NCBI GenBank assembly: GCA_040768665.1
Contig: JAXGMN010000015.1
Span: 1-64,000 of the forward strand
DNA length: 64,000 nt
Direction of reading: 5' to 3'
From: JABWBD01 sp040768665
Lineage (GTDB): Bacteria > Planctomycetota > Planctomycetia > Pirellulales > Thermoguttaceae
In this document: positions 35,899-44,776 of the stretch, in pieces
Layout of the letters: each line of letters opens with the position of its first letter
Position numbering within the stretch: position 1 is the stretch's first letter
Position numbers and translations under genes: made by a program
The notes under the pieces: generated by a model
Databases searched by the model: none
The model's input: only the letters and a program-made list of their open reading frames with translations
Told to the model about the DNA's origin: nothing

Positions 35899-36328
35899 GA
35901 CCAGTCTCCGCAATTCGTTTCGCACGGTGGATTCGCCATTGGACAAACGGCTGCCATGGCTGCCACCATCGACGATTGTATGGCCAGGCCGCAGTGCGCC
36001 GCAACCGGTGCCCGTCAGGGCGAGGCGGCATGGACGCGGCTCCGCTCGGTGAAAGGAGCGTTGTGAACGGCTGGTCCAGGAGGTTGCGCATTGCAGTTGC
36101 AGCGGAAGTGTGAGAGGATGTTCATACTTCCGGCACTCCGGCTGATCGCGGTCCACGAATCGACCCCGGACAGACTCTTGCGGCGCTATGTTTGGCTGGT
36201 GGAAAGCGAGTTTTTAAGCGCGGGCGAAATCGTCACCGGTCTGAGCGACAATTACAGTAATACACAGAATGCGTGTCGGGGGACATCCACGTGGGACAAA
36301 AGCTGGTCACGGGCGTCAAGCCCTAAAG

Positions 36329-36460
36329 TCAGCCGGCTCGAAGCACATCTCCCGTTGTCAATCCCGGCAGGCAGACGAAGGCGCTGTCGAAGGTAAAGCT
36401 GCCGTCGGTGAAGGTCGTGTGAATAGGCTGTCCGGTGTGCACGAGACGTAACTGTTCACG
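36329..36460 (-). pseudogene. Possible C-terminal gene remnant
   Basis: The minus frame reads REQLRLVHTGQPIHTTFTDG, then SFTFDSAFVCLPGLTTGDVL before its stop. It looks like an orderly protein C-terminus that begins abruptly at the repeat at 36475-36575. No family is recognised. The rest of the 35899-36593 spacer holds only that repeat and no supported gene. Confidence 0.3.
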
Positions 36461-36474
36461 CCCAGGACCGGCGA

Positions 36475-36575
36475 TTGGTCCATTCTTCGGCCAGTTCGGG
36501 CGTTTTGACGCGAAACGCGTTGGCCGAAAACATGGACCTGTCCCCCTCTCTTCCGCCCCGTGAACGGTTACCACG
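36475..36575. repeat. Hairpin repeat, family C (copy upstream of subtilase)
   Basis: TTGGTCCATTCTTCGGCCAG pairs with GTTGGCCGAAAACATGGACC, followed by TGTCCCCCTCTCTTCCGCCC and GTGAACGGTTACC. It is nearly identical to the copy inside the FAD oxidoreductase frame at 8834-8915, and the 3' part matches 10704-10735. Confidence 0.7.
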
Positions 36576-36593
36576 AGACAGAAAGCCAGTGCC

Positions 36594-37700
36594 ATGTCGA
36601 CGACACGTTTCCTTCGCCCGTGCACAATCGGCCAATGGTGGTTCCTGCTGCCTGCGGCCATTTCTGCCGCTGTCGCCGACCAGCCGAACTTGCCCAACGA
36701 CCCACTTCTGCCCGAGCAATGGTACCTGTTTGCCCCGGACGACGAGCGAGGGGGTGCAGGCAGCGTCAATGCGTCGGAGGCTTGGGAGGACACCTTACCT
36801 GCCAATCCGATCACAGTGGCTGTGCTCGATTCCGGAGTGAACTACAAGCATCCCGACCTCGAGGCGAATGTCTGGAAGAATGAGGGGGAGTCGGAAAACG
36901 GGAAGGACGATGACGCCAACGGATACATCGACGACGTGCACGGCTGGGACTTCGTGAACGATGATAATGATCCTGTCGGCTTCCCGAGCCGGGAGTTTCC
37001 AGATCAATTCGACCACGGCACCGCCGTGGCCGGATTGATGGCCGCTGCAGCGGACAACGGGATCGGCATTGCGGGGATTGGAAAGAACGTCAACATCATG
37101 CCGTTGCGCATCGTTGGGGAGCCCGCCCCCGGGAGCGAGTTCCACGCCGGCCCGAGGACAACACTTCGACAAGCCATCCGGTATGCCATCCGCAACGGCG
37201 CGAGAGTGATCGTCTGTACTCTCTTGCCGACAGGCGCTGCCAAAGGCTCCGTCGAAGCCGCGTCGCTCGAAGCCTCGCTGCGAGAGGCCCACAAGGCCGG
37301 CATTCTGTTGGTATGGTCGGCGGGCAATCAGGGCCGCAATTTAGACAGAGACGAGTTCGTTCGATTCCCACGCTTCTCCAACATCCTCATCGTTGGCGGG
37401 ACGACCCGGGACGGCGGCCTGTCGCCTCACATGAACTTCGGCAAACGGGTGGGGATTGCGGCTCCCTGCGTCGACATGGTATTTCCGTCGCTCGACGGCT
37501 ACACCCGGTCGAATGGGCCGGGTACCAGCTTCGCCGCTGCGATTGTCGCCGGGGCCGCAGCGACCCTCCTCTCCCAGCATCGCGATCTGACGCCGGCGGA
37601 TGTCATCACGCGGATGCAAGAGACGTCGGCTCTCGTCCCGGACATGGCGGAAGCGATTCGCGGCGGACGTCTGAACATGGCCCGACTCCTGTCGCCATAA
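36594..37700 (+). CDS. Secreted subtilisin-like serine protease (S8)
   Basis: 368 residues with a signal peptide (TIGQWWFLLPAAISAAVADQ). The complete catalytic set of peptidase S8 is present: Asp79 in AVLDSGVNYKHPDLE, His141 in FDHGTAVAGLMAAAADNG, oxyanion Asn245 in WSAGNQG, and Ser312 in GPGTSFAAAIVAGAAATLLS. An acidic NGKDDDANGYIDDVHGWDF stretch is the usual insertion in planctomycete S8 proteins. No propeptide of clear length and no C-terminal add-on domain are visible. The product is a secreted or surface protease. Family C hairpin DNA lies 20 bp before the ATG, so its promoter may have been altered. Confidence 0.9.
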   Translation: MSTTRFLRPCTIGQWWFLLPAAISAAVADQPNLPNDPLLPEQWYLFAPDDERGGAGSVNASEAWEDTLPANPITVAVLDSGVNYKHPDLEANVWKNEGESENGKDDDANGYIDDVHGWDFVNDDNDPVGFPSREFPDQFDHGTAVAGLMAAAADNGIGIAGIGKNVNIMPLRIVGEPAPGSEFHAGPRTTLRQAIRYAIRNGARVIVCTLLPTGAAKGSVEAASLEASLREAHKAGILLVWSAGNQGRNLDRDEFVRFPRFSNILIVGGTTRDGGLSPHMNFGKRVGIAAPCVDMVFPSLDGYTRSNGPGTSFAAAIVAGAAATLLSQHRDLTPADVITRMQETSALVPDMAEAIRGGRLNMARLLSP

Positions 37701-37873
37701 CGACCCATGGGCGACATGACAAGTCTACAGTAAACTCCGGGCCCGTCGCTTGGCATTCGGTGGCGGCCGGAGCAACGAAACGAGCCGAGTGCTTCCGCGG
37801 TACCGTGCGTGCAAAACATCCAAGCACGGCGCTCGTGGGCGGCAGGAAGTCGCAGCGCGTGAGATAGTAGATC

Positions 37874-38053
37874 GTCGGCGTGCCCTATTCGACCGAAGGA
37901 ATGATCCACACCGAGGCGCGCGGCGGCACGCCCTACGGCCCCACGACGATCGCAGGCGCCCGGGGCGAACTAGAGCCGCAGGAAGGCGACCTGGCCATCG
38001 CCCGCGTGCTGGGCAAACGCGTTGCCGAGGTCGCGAAGAAGGTCCGCGGGTGA
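37874..38053 (+). pseudogene. WrbA NAD(P)H:quinone oxidoreductase, C-terminal remnant
   Basis: The frame reads GVPYSTEGMIHTEARGGTPY, GPTTIAGARG, and ends EGDLAIARVLGKRVAEVAKK. This matches the last third of WrbA (GVPYS...GGSPYGASTIAG...ELAIARFQGRHVAEIA). Nothing of the flavodoxin N-terminus is found upstream; the subtilase gene ends 170 bp earlier. It is a decayed copy with no start codon. The remaining 38054-38248 shows no gene. Confidence 0.8.
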
Positions 38054-38248
38054 TGGGAGCAGGCAGTTGGCGAGAGCGACGGGATCGCTACTTTTCGCAG
38101 ATGGCCCCGCCGGCAAAGAGGCACCGCTTCCTCGACAGGCTGAACCATCGTCTTGCCGACGACTTGGCCCCCACGATTCGTCGGCTTGTGCGAGAGGTAC
38201 CACACAGAAGGCCTCCGCGCCACGGATGCCGCGGCGTAGCGGCCTCGA

Positions 38249-38767
38249 TCATGTTGGGGGCCACGCTCCGGATACCCGGCGCAACAATTCGTGACGTTCG
38301 ATACCGAGGTGATCCAGCAATCTTGGAATGACGCCGTGTTCCTGCATCGACAAAGCCACCCACACATCTCGAAGTGAGGGGGACCGTTCCGTTACTGCCG
38401 CAAAACCGATCACCTTAGCAGCAACTTCCTGAGCCGAAACAGTCAGTTGCTGTGGATGAAAGTCGTTTGGGCCCTCCAAGGCGGAACCAACCCCCAGTGC
38501 TTCCAGGGCTTTCGCAATCGAGCGGGTGGTCAGTTCACGGTAGCCGTGCAACTCGATCGGCGTGACTTCAGCGGCGGCCAGCAGTAGATGCTCCGTGTCC
38601 ACGCATTCCTTGCAGTAAATGAATGCGAAATTCCTCGCCTGCCAGCAGAACTGCTCACCAAGAGACGCAAAGTTCGAGACAGACGTATCGGCCACTCCAA
38701 CTGCCTCCGCCCAACGAAACGTGGGGCCGACGCCGATGCCGGCCACCTGATTGATTCTGTATTCCAA
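38249..38767 (-). CDS. Clp N-terminal-like domain protein
   Basis: 172 residues from a TTG. The central part resembles the Clp_N (ClpA/ClpC R) double repeat: LGEQFCWQARNFAFIYCKEC, VDTEHLLLAAAE, IAKALEALGV, then a second unit SAQEVAAKVIGFAAVTERSP and VIPRLLDHLGI. Stand-alone Clp_N proteins serve as adaptors or ClpS-binding modules. The match is by pattern and is moderate. The start is uncertain; no Shine-Dalgarno is evident, and a GTG at codon 8 is possible. The gene stands alone between decayed sequence on both sides. Confidence 0.55.
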   Translation of the reverse strand: MEYRINQVAGIGVGPTFRWAEAVGVADTSVSNFASLGEQFCWQARNFAFIYCKECVDTEHLLLAAAEVTPIELHGYRELTTRSIAKALEALGVGSALEGPNDFHPQQLTVSAQEVAAKVIGFAAVTERSPSLRDVWVALSMQEHGVIPRLLDHLGIERHELLRRVSGAWPPT

Positions 38768-39011
38768 ATGATTCTACCACCCCACCGTGGCGTTCACCAC
38801 ACCGGAGGCGTCTGCGGCATGGATGCCGCGGCAAAACAGCCTGTCCATTTGGGTGATTTGATCAGCTCCTCCAGCGGCCAGTGGAATTGACCCTGAGCAG
38901 AACAACTCCTGACTGCCCAATGCTTCGGGGCTAGACTCGGCGCGTGCGGGAAACCAAATCTCCCATCAGTACCGAACGTGTCGACAACAAGTTCGAGTTT
39001 ACCCTGACAGA

Positions 39012-39060
39012 GTAAGAGCCTGTCCCAAAACCGTCGGGGACTGGCTCATTTTGCGGAATC
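39012..39060. repeat. Hairpin repeat, family G (left half)
   Basis: AAGAGCCTGTCCCAAAACCG followed by TCGGGGACTGGCTCATTTTG matches the left arm of the complete element at 43631-43736. The right arm is missing, so the element was cut here. Confidence 0.6.
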
Positions 39061-39321
39061 AGCCGACCGTCAACACCTCGGTCTGGACGCCCGACGGCCA
39101 GCTCTATGTGACCCAGGGAGACCGGCTGTACATCGATCCTGAGCTGAATACCGCGTCGCGCAACCCCTACGGTGCTGCGACCGACGACGACCTTCACGAC
39201 GTGAGCCAACTGATCCTGATCGAGGGCCGATTCTACGACCTGAGCGTATCGCCGGCCGGCGACAAGCTGTCGCTCGAGCCATCGGACGTCGCGGTCGGCT
39301 ACGTGTCGAACCCGAACCAGT
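39060..39321 (+). pseudogene. Fragment of a secreted planctomycete protein
   Basis: The frame reads PTVNTSVWTPDGQLYVTQGD, RLYIDPELNTASRNPYGAAT, LIEGRFYDLSVSPAGDKLSL and ends in SNPNQ. It is a well-formed beta-rich segment, but it begins exactly at a truncated repeat G and ends exactly at the inverted repeat at 39322. It has no start, no stop of its own and no signal. I interpret it as an internal piece of a larger exported protein. The family is not identified. Confidence 0.5.
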
Positions 39322-40729
39322 GGGACCGGGATGAGAATCGCCATCAATTTCGGTACAATTCCAGCCGTCACTTGAGACGCGGGATTGATGCTGGCCGGGA
39401 CTCGCGCAGAATACGATCCTGCTCGGCACGGCACGATTTTGAGCCGCGGAGGCACGGTGGATCGGGGCTGTTGTCCGGCGTGGGTAGGGAGCGTGAAGCG
39501 GTCTGACGCGCGGGAGGTGAAAGTGAGGAAAAGGGTTCGCCGCTCGCGGCAGGCCCGCGCTGGCGGTGCTTGCGCGACTCGTTTCTGCCTGCGGGATCGG
39601 AAGATCAACAGGGCGTGAGCTTGCCGTAGAACACAGGCACAGAGCGAGGGCAAGGAGTGCAGCGCGGAAGCCTGGCGCGGACAGCTTCGAGGCGGCTCAC
39701 CGAGCGGCGCAGCGTGGTCGATTCAGACCGCCGGAACTGCCGCTGGGCGGCTTGGCCTCGAAGGGCGAACTGGGCTCCCAATTCCAGGTTCCACGACCGC
39801 CAACGCGTCCCTGCGCAGGTAGCCGATCTCTCGACAACCGGGGCAGGCCGGACGCTTCGAACGTGTGCCAGAACTCCCGCAGGACGCAAGCGTGGCTTCG
39901 ATGGACTTCGGCGTCGGCAATCAGCGTCGCGAAGCAAGGCAGAGCCAACCATCACCACGAGAGCCTGAGGGTTCCGGACTTCGTACCGGGCAGGACGGGC
40001 CAGAACGCTGATTTTCTAAACGATGGACTTCCTCCCATGACAAGGCGGCGCGGGTGCTGCAGCAGTCGAACCGAGCCGATGCTCGACCGTTTGGCGGCCA
40101 CGATGGCGGCGTCCCGAGATCGGGCAGCAACAAATCCGTGCGGGCCAAGTCCAACTTGCCACGCGTTCAACTGAGGCCCAGCGGCACGCAGCTCCGCAAC
40201 AACGATGTTCGACACGAGTCTACAGGATAAGCGGCGGGAGCGACGTGACAAGGGGTAACGGCGAAAACACTCGCCTGAAGACGAACGGTTTCTCACCAGC
40301 CGGGCTTGGCGCGAATCGAGGGGGCGACCTCCGGAAAAAAGGGGGAAGTAGACGGAGAAGTACACCGTCTAGAGATTTCTTTTTCCCAAGTAGAGGAAGA
40401 AGACGCGAAGTAGACGCGCGCCTGGCTGATGGCGTGCGCTGTACCGAAATTGATGGCGAAATCCATCCCGGTCCCAGCTGCGCTGCAGTGATTTCCCGGC
40501 TCCGCGAGACAGGCGGCCGCAGGACGGCGGAATGACGAGTCGCGAAAGCAGAATCCAGTATTTTATGAACGTCTGCGTCATGCCGTGTATGTCCGTGCGA
40601 TCTGTTCGATTCGGTCAGGGAGTTGGAGGGAATCAATTACGGTTGCCCGGCCTTTGCTCCTTCCTCACTTCCCGGATACTCAGGCAATTGTCGTCCTTGC
40701 AGAACCTCAACGGTTTCCCCCTCTATGTT

Positions 40730-41395
40730 TCACGCCGAGCCACAAACCCTGCCGGAGCGGAGTTGGACGCTGCGGTTGCCCAGACCGAGAAGGCCTGCGT
40801 CGTGGGTGACCAGCACGATGGTACGGCCGCGGCGGTTTTCCTCGGTGAGAAACTCCGCGAAGGCATCGGAATTGGCGCGGTCGAGATTGCCCGTCGGTTC
40901 GTCGGCCAGGATAAGATCCGGCTCGGCGGCAATCGCCCTGGCCATTGCGATTCGCTGCTGCTCGCCGACGCTCAATTGAGACGGACGATGCGTCAGACGA
41001 TCCACCATCCCCAGCCGGGAAGCCAGATCGATGATTCGTTGCTTGGGGTCGCCCCGGTAGCCTCGCAACGACAGCGACAAACGGATGTTATCGAATGCAG
41101 TCAGATAGGGGAGCAGAAAGAACTTCTGGAAGACAAATCCGACGTGCCGTTTGCGATATCGATTTCGCTGCCGTGCGGACAATTGGTAGAGGTCCTGTCC
41201 CCGAAACGCCACGGAGCCCGAAGTGGGCCGCAGCATGCCGCCAAGGGCCATCAGGAGCGTCGTCTTGCCGCTGCCGCTGGCGCCGTGGATGACGGCGAAC
41301 TCTCCCTCGGCAACGGCGAAATCGACGCCTTCCAGGGCGCACACCGGGCCCTCGGCATTCGCATAGGTCTTGGTGAGGTTGCTCGCTTCGATCAT
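40730..41395 (-). CDS. ABC transporter ATPase, LolD/MacB type
   Basis: 221 residues with all motor motifs: Walker A GASGSGKTT (about 39-47), Q loop FVFQKFFLLPYLTAFDNI, signature LSVGEQQRIAMARA, Walker B LILADEPTGNLD and H loop LVTHD. LolD/MacB ATPases pair with FtsX-like permeases for lipoprotein or mechanotransmission export. Its ATG is 4 bp beyond the stop of the permease gene on the same strand, so it is the third gene of a three-gene operon (DUF1559, permease, ATPase). Confidence 0.9.
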   Translation of the reverse strand: MIEASNLTKTYANAEGPVCALEGVDFAVAEGEFAVIHGASGSGKTTLLMALGGMLRPTSGSVAFRGQDLYQLSARQRNRYRKRHVGFVFQKFFLLPYLTAFDNIRLSLSLRGYRGDPKQRIIDLASRLGMVDRLTHRPSQLSVGEQQRIAMARAIAAEPDLILADEPTGNLDRANSDAFAEFLTEENRRGRTIVLVTHDAGLLGLGNRSVQLRSGRVCGSA

Positions 41396-41399
41396 CAGT

Positions 41400-42545
41400 T
41401 CATTGCTCGGCCAGGATCGTGCTCGGATCGAGCGACAGCAGCTTGGCGATGGGGACGATTTCGGCTACCAGTGCCACCGCACAGGTCAATGCGGCGACGG
41501 TAGGAAACTGGTCCCAGAGGAAAGTGACCGGCCGGGTGTTGACCACGAGGAATGGTGTGGTGAAACTCACCGCCAGCAGCGAACCCAAGACGAAGCCGGC
41601 TGCGGAGGCGGTGAGCGCCAGGACCAGTGTCTTGACCAGATAGAGCCCGACCACGTACACCTGGGACACGCCCATGGCGATCATGATTCCCGTTTCGTGT
41701 CGCCGGTCGTTTACTTCCTGGAGGCCGGTCACGGCGACCACGATCACCGTTGCCGCCGCCACGATTCCCAACAGGTAGTACAGCGACTTGGATGTTGTAA
41801 GCCGGGCGAGATGGCGCCCCTGGGCGATATCCATCCTGGCGATCTGTCGAAAGCCGGGAAAACGGCTGGTGAGTTTCTGCTGCTGAATCGCCAGAGCGTC
41901 TTCGAGCGACCCGGAATGGAGGCAGAGGAAGGCCAGGATGTATTGGATTTGCTCCGCCTTGTCCAGTAGCTCCTGGCAAGTTGCCAGGTTGATGTAGATC
42001 CGGCAGTCATCGAGAGCCGCCTTGGGGGGCAGCACCTCCACGATGCGGAACTTCTTGCCCAGGATTTCTAGCGGGTGGCCGATTTTTGCGTCGAGCTTTC
42101 GAGCGGCCTCGGAGCCCAGACGCGCCTCGTCAGGCCCCAACGGGAGGACCATGTTGCCTTTTTCCTGCGTTTCGTCCTTGCGAGCGACGGGCTCAATGCC
42201 GGTCATTGCCAGTTGCTGACCGGCCACCTCGACCCTCGCCTGCAAGACCGAGACGTAGTAGCGGGACGAGAGGTTGAGAGCCTTGCTCATGCGCTTCGTC
42301 GTGTCCTGCGGCACGAGCGGGAGACCATCGGCGCAGCAGTAGACGGCCCAAGGATCGGCTCCTTCGGGCAGAATAAGCAGGTTGTGCCCCATGTTCTTCA
42401 TGACCAACTGCATCGAGCGGTTGGAGAAGGCCGCCGTGTTGCTGGCATAGACGTAGAGGGTCACCAGGGTGGTCATTGCCAGGAAGACCAGCAAGGCAAC
42501 CACCCACTTGTATCGCGTCTGGCTAGCGACAATTCTCAGAAACAT
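41400..42545 (-). CDS. FtsX/MacB-like ABC transporter permease
   Basis: 381 residues from the ATG at 42543-42545; the longer frame overlaps the DUF1559 gene. An N-terminal span (YKWVVALLVFLAMTTLVTLY, about 13-32) is followed by a MacB-type periplasmic core (about 35-245) and three C-terminal spans of the FtsX domain (YYLLGIVAAATVIVVAVTGL, VYVVGLYLVKTLVLALTASA, and a last one near VAALTCAVALVAEIVPIAKL). Two cysteines in AVYCCADGLPL are unusual. Together with the ATPase it should form a type VII ABC system, which does mechanical work on an outer-compartment partner rather than moving a solute through the membrane. Confidence 0.88.
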   Translation of the reverse strand: MFLRIVASQTRYKWVVALLVFLAMTTLVTLYVYASNTAAFSNRSMQLVMKNMGHNLLILPEGADPWAVYCCADGLPLVPQDTTKRMSKALNLSSRYYVSVLQARVEVAGQQLAMTGIEPVARKDETQEKGNMVLPLGPDEARLGSEAARKLDAKIGHPLEILGKKFRIVEVLPPKAALDDCRIYINLATCQELLDKAEQIQYILAFLCLHSGSLEDALAIQQQKLTSRFPGFRQIARMDIAQGRHLARLTTSKSLYYLLGIVAAATVIVVAVTGLQEVNDRRHETGIMIAMGVSQVYVVGLYLVKTLVLALTASAAGFVLGSLLAVSFTTPFLVVNTRPVTFLWDQFPTVAALTCAVALVAEIVPIAKLLSLDPSTILAEQ

Positions 42546-42555
42546 CGCACTGGGA

Positions 42556-43551
42556 TCAGAAGCCGTCGCTGGGGATGGGGGTACCGTCGGCCCGCGACCC
42601 AAGCAGTTGGTAAACGCCCAGGCGACCCGCCCTGGCTTCGGAACAGAATGTGCCGTTGTCGGCTCCCGCGACAGGGGATTTCGTGTTCTCTTTACCCGCC
42701 AGGGCCCCGTTGTTGAAAGTGATCGTCTCCGAGATGAAGTGCACGGAACCGTCGCAGAAGCAGAACTGCGAGCCGCCGGGATGGTGGCTGCTGAAGCCGT
42801 CGATGCTGGTGGGGTGATTCAGCGGCACCGCAACGCAGCCGCTGACGGTATTGCCCTTGCCCTTGTCCACCTGCGGCCCGAGCCCGCCAGGACCGCACCA
42901 CGAAGACCACTTGGCGGGATCCGCCGCGTTGGCGTCGGAGACGGTTCGTTCCCCCAACGCGATCGTATTGCTGGTGCCGTCGGCGATCTCGGCAAATCGG
43001 ATGCCGCTCTCTCCGTAGAAGACGCCGTTCATGTTCCGGTCCGCGGTGTACATGCCCCCGTAGCTGAACCACCCGCGACAGCAGAGGTAATTGGCCGTGG
43101 AAACCATGGCGGATCCGGTCCCCTGATACTCTCGGAGTGGCCCCATGGGTGACGAGGGGCACTTGAGCACGTCGAGCTCCATTTGCAGCATCGGCAGAAG
43201 CGCGGGGTCAAGGATCACTTGATCGAGCGTGTACTTGGTGACGCTCAGCTTGTCCTGCAAGGGGCTTTGCTCGATGAAAGGCATCAGAAACACAGCCCAG
43301 GCCCAACCGCCGTCGATCACGCGCTGGGCGTTGAAGACCATGAATGCCGGCGGAAACGACCTGTGCACGTCGTGATAGTTGTGCATCGCCAGCCCGAGCT
43401 GCTTCAGATTGTTCGAACAGCTCATCCGCCGGGCCGCCTCGCGGGCAGCCTGAACCGCCGGCAGCAACAGGGCGATCAGGATCCCGATGATGGCAATCAC
43501 CACGAGCAACTCGACAAGGGTGAACCCCTTCGCAAAACGTGTCTTGAGCAT
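42556..43551 (-). CDS. DUF1559 protein with prepilin-like leader
   Basis: 331 residues (AGGGAGAG upstream). Type IV prepilin-like N-terminus: FAKGFTLVELLVVIAIIGIL (cleavage after KG), then LLPAVQAAREAARRMSCSNN, LKQLGLAMHNYHDVH. The DUF1559 core ends with the H-x-DG motif in HHPGGSQFCFCDGSVHFISE. The family is massively expanded in Planctomycetes and proposed to build pseudopilus-like structures; its function is unproven. Here it is the first gene of an operon with a MacB-type permease and ATPase (10-bp and 4-bp gaps), an association that could indicate a joint function. Confidence 0.92.
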   Translation of the reverse strand: MLKTRFAKGFTLVELLVVIAIIGILIALLLPAVQAAREAARRMSCSNNLKQLGLAMHNYHDVHRSFPPAFMVFNAQRVIDGGWAWAVFLMPFIEQSPLQDKLSVTKYTLDQVILDPALLPMLQMELDVLKCPSSPMGPLREYQGTGSAMVSTANYLCCRGWFSYGGMYTADRNMNGVFYGESGIRFAEIADGTSNTIALGERTVSDANAADPAKWSSWCGPGGLGPQVDKGKGNTVSGCVAVPLNHPTSIDGFSSHHPGGSQFCFCDGSVHFISETITFNNGALAGKENTKSPVAGADNGTFCSEARAGRLGVYQLLGSRADGTPIPSDGF

Positions 43552-43630
43552 ATACGTCTCTCCCTGTAGGTGCGGCACGCGAAGCGGGCGGGGACAACGG
43601 AAAGCGATGCCGGCGGGCTCGCGGTACGCT

Positions 43631-43736
43631 CTTAGAGCCTATCTCAAAACCGCCGCGGACTGGCTCATTTTGCGGAGTCTTCGGAGCAAAATACGCCTGT
43701 CCCCTTCTCCTCCGAGGTTTTGGGATAGGTTCTTAG
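43631..43736. repeat. Complete hairpin repeat, family G
   Basis: The outer arms are CTTAGAGCCTATCTCAAAAC and GTTTTGGGATAGGTTCTTAG. The inner arms are GGACTGGCTCATTTTGC and GCAAAATACGCCTGTCC, with loop GGAGTCTTCGGA. Partial copies are at 39012-39060 (left half) and 6935-6955 (right end CCGGGGTTTTGGGATAGACT). The rest of 43552-43954 is AT-rich and holds nothing else I can support. Confidence 0.75.
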
Positions 43737-43954
43737 GCGGGGCCTCACTTCGCGGCGCAAAAAAAGCACTATAGGAAATACCGTAGAGACTTCCGGCAGT
43801 GGACAGCGCCGCGAGAGTATAATTTGGAGAGATTGACGCAAGTCGTTTTATGACAGTTAATTGAAGTCGACATTTTTTTTGGAGAGTCCGACTGTTTTTG
43901 GAGTGACCTAGCCAGTTGGCCCCCACTTCCAGTAGGTCTTAACCTGCCCGCAGG

Positions 43955-44776
43955 TCAAGATACGCGGCGAGCGTACGCATGCCGCGACTTGGAAGCCGAG
44001 CGCTCGATCATGAGTTCTTCATAGGGGGCGATCACCTCGAAGCCGAGGCGGCGGTAGCAAGAGATCGCGGGGAAATTATCGACTTTGACGTTGGCGCCGA
44101 TGTGGCGGACACTCTGCAAGAGGGATTGGCAGACCTTGGCAGTAACCTGTTCTGCGAACCCCTGGCCTCGGTGTGTGGGGAGCGTGGCGATATTGCCCAG
44201 CGCGGCCACGGCGTAGTCCGGAGAATACACGTGGATTCCCGCGACGCAGACCAAATCGCCAGCCTCTCGCCGGCCGAAGTACTGACCGGTCTGGAGCATT
44301 CTTGGGTCAAACCAGTTGCCGGGGTAACTCTTGGCATAAAACTCGCGAATCTCGTTCAGGTCGTGCATTCCCAAGGGAACGACTCCCGAGCAATCCCAGC
44401 CGGCCACGGCCGACTCGTCTCGGAGCGCCATCTTGAAGTGGCTGCCGTGCGACTGCCGCTCGTAGCCGCTCTCGAAGACCGACGCCAGCCCCGGACTGAG
44501 GTGTGCGTAGAACCGCGGAGGCAGAAGATGCGCGATGGCTTTCAGGAGTGCCGACATCGCCCGGCACTCGTCGCATATCGCAAGAAGGGTGGGAACGGAT
44601 TGGCCGATGTAGAGCAGGGCGATTGCGCGGACCGCACCTCTTTGCTTCGACGCATACCATACCGTGTAGGGCCAGAAAAAGTCGTCGAGGTCTCCCAGGC
44701 TGTAGATGTTCAGATCGACGTTCTCCCTCAGGAAGCACTCGATTTCTTTCTTGTCGTGCAAACTAACGACTTGCAT
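43955..44776 (-). CDS. Two-domain GNAT acetyltransferase
   Basis: 273 residues from the ATG at 44776, behind GGGAGA; an in-frame ATG seven codons earlier is less likely. The N-terminal half (about 1-120) is a degenerate GNAT-like domain (CFLRENVDLNIYSLGDLDDF). The C-terminal half is an FR47-type GNAT domain: ALGNIATLPTHRGQGFAEQV (acetyl-CoA loop RGQGFA) and NVKVDNFPAISCYRRLGFEV. The substrate is unknown; relatives acetylate small amines or aminoacyl groups. Confidence 0.85.
   Translation of the reverse strand: MQVVSLHDKKEIECFLRENVDLNIYSLGDLDDFFWPYTVWYASKQRGAVRAIALLYIGQSVPTLLAICDECRAMSALLKAIAHLLPPRFYAHLSPGLASVFESGYERQSHGSHFKMALRDESAVAGWDCSGVVPLGMHDLNEIREFYAKSYPGNWFDPRMLQTGQYFGRREAGDLVCVAGIHVYSPDYAVAALGNIATLPTHRGQGFAEQVTAKVCQSLLQSVRHIGANVKVDNFPAISCYRRLGFEVIAPYEELMIERSASKSRHAYARRVS

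Larger units (their letters stand above)
38768..40729. other. Gene-poor 1.96-kb stretch of fragments and repeats
   Basis: No intact gene is supported here. Contents, left to right: a GGATGCCGCGGC repeat remnant at 38828-38850 (also at 38223 and 45000); a left half of repeat G at 39012-39060; a fragment of a secreted-protein-like frame at 39060-39321; an inverted pair at 39322-39357 and 40440-40475 enclosing about 1.1 kb without a convincing ORF. Reading frames through 39500-40240 are Arg/Pro/Ser-rich and look like shadows. The stretch may be a decayed insertion element. Confidence 0.55.

Noticed and set aside
37884..38331. 193-residue plus-strand frame from 37750
   Set aside because: It lies out of frame with the wrbA remnant, is Arg-rich and has no domain; the remnant frame matches a known family.
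39500..40365. Several overlapping open frames on both strands
   Set aside because: They are Arg/Pro/Ser-rich, lack Shine-Dalgarno sites and domains, and overlap each other; the interval between the inverted repeats looks non-coding.
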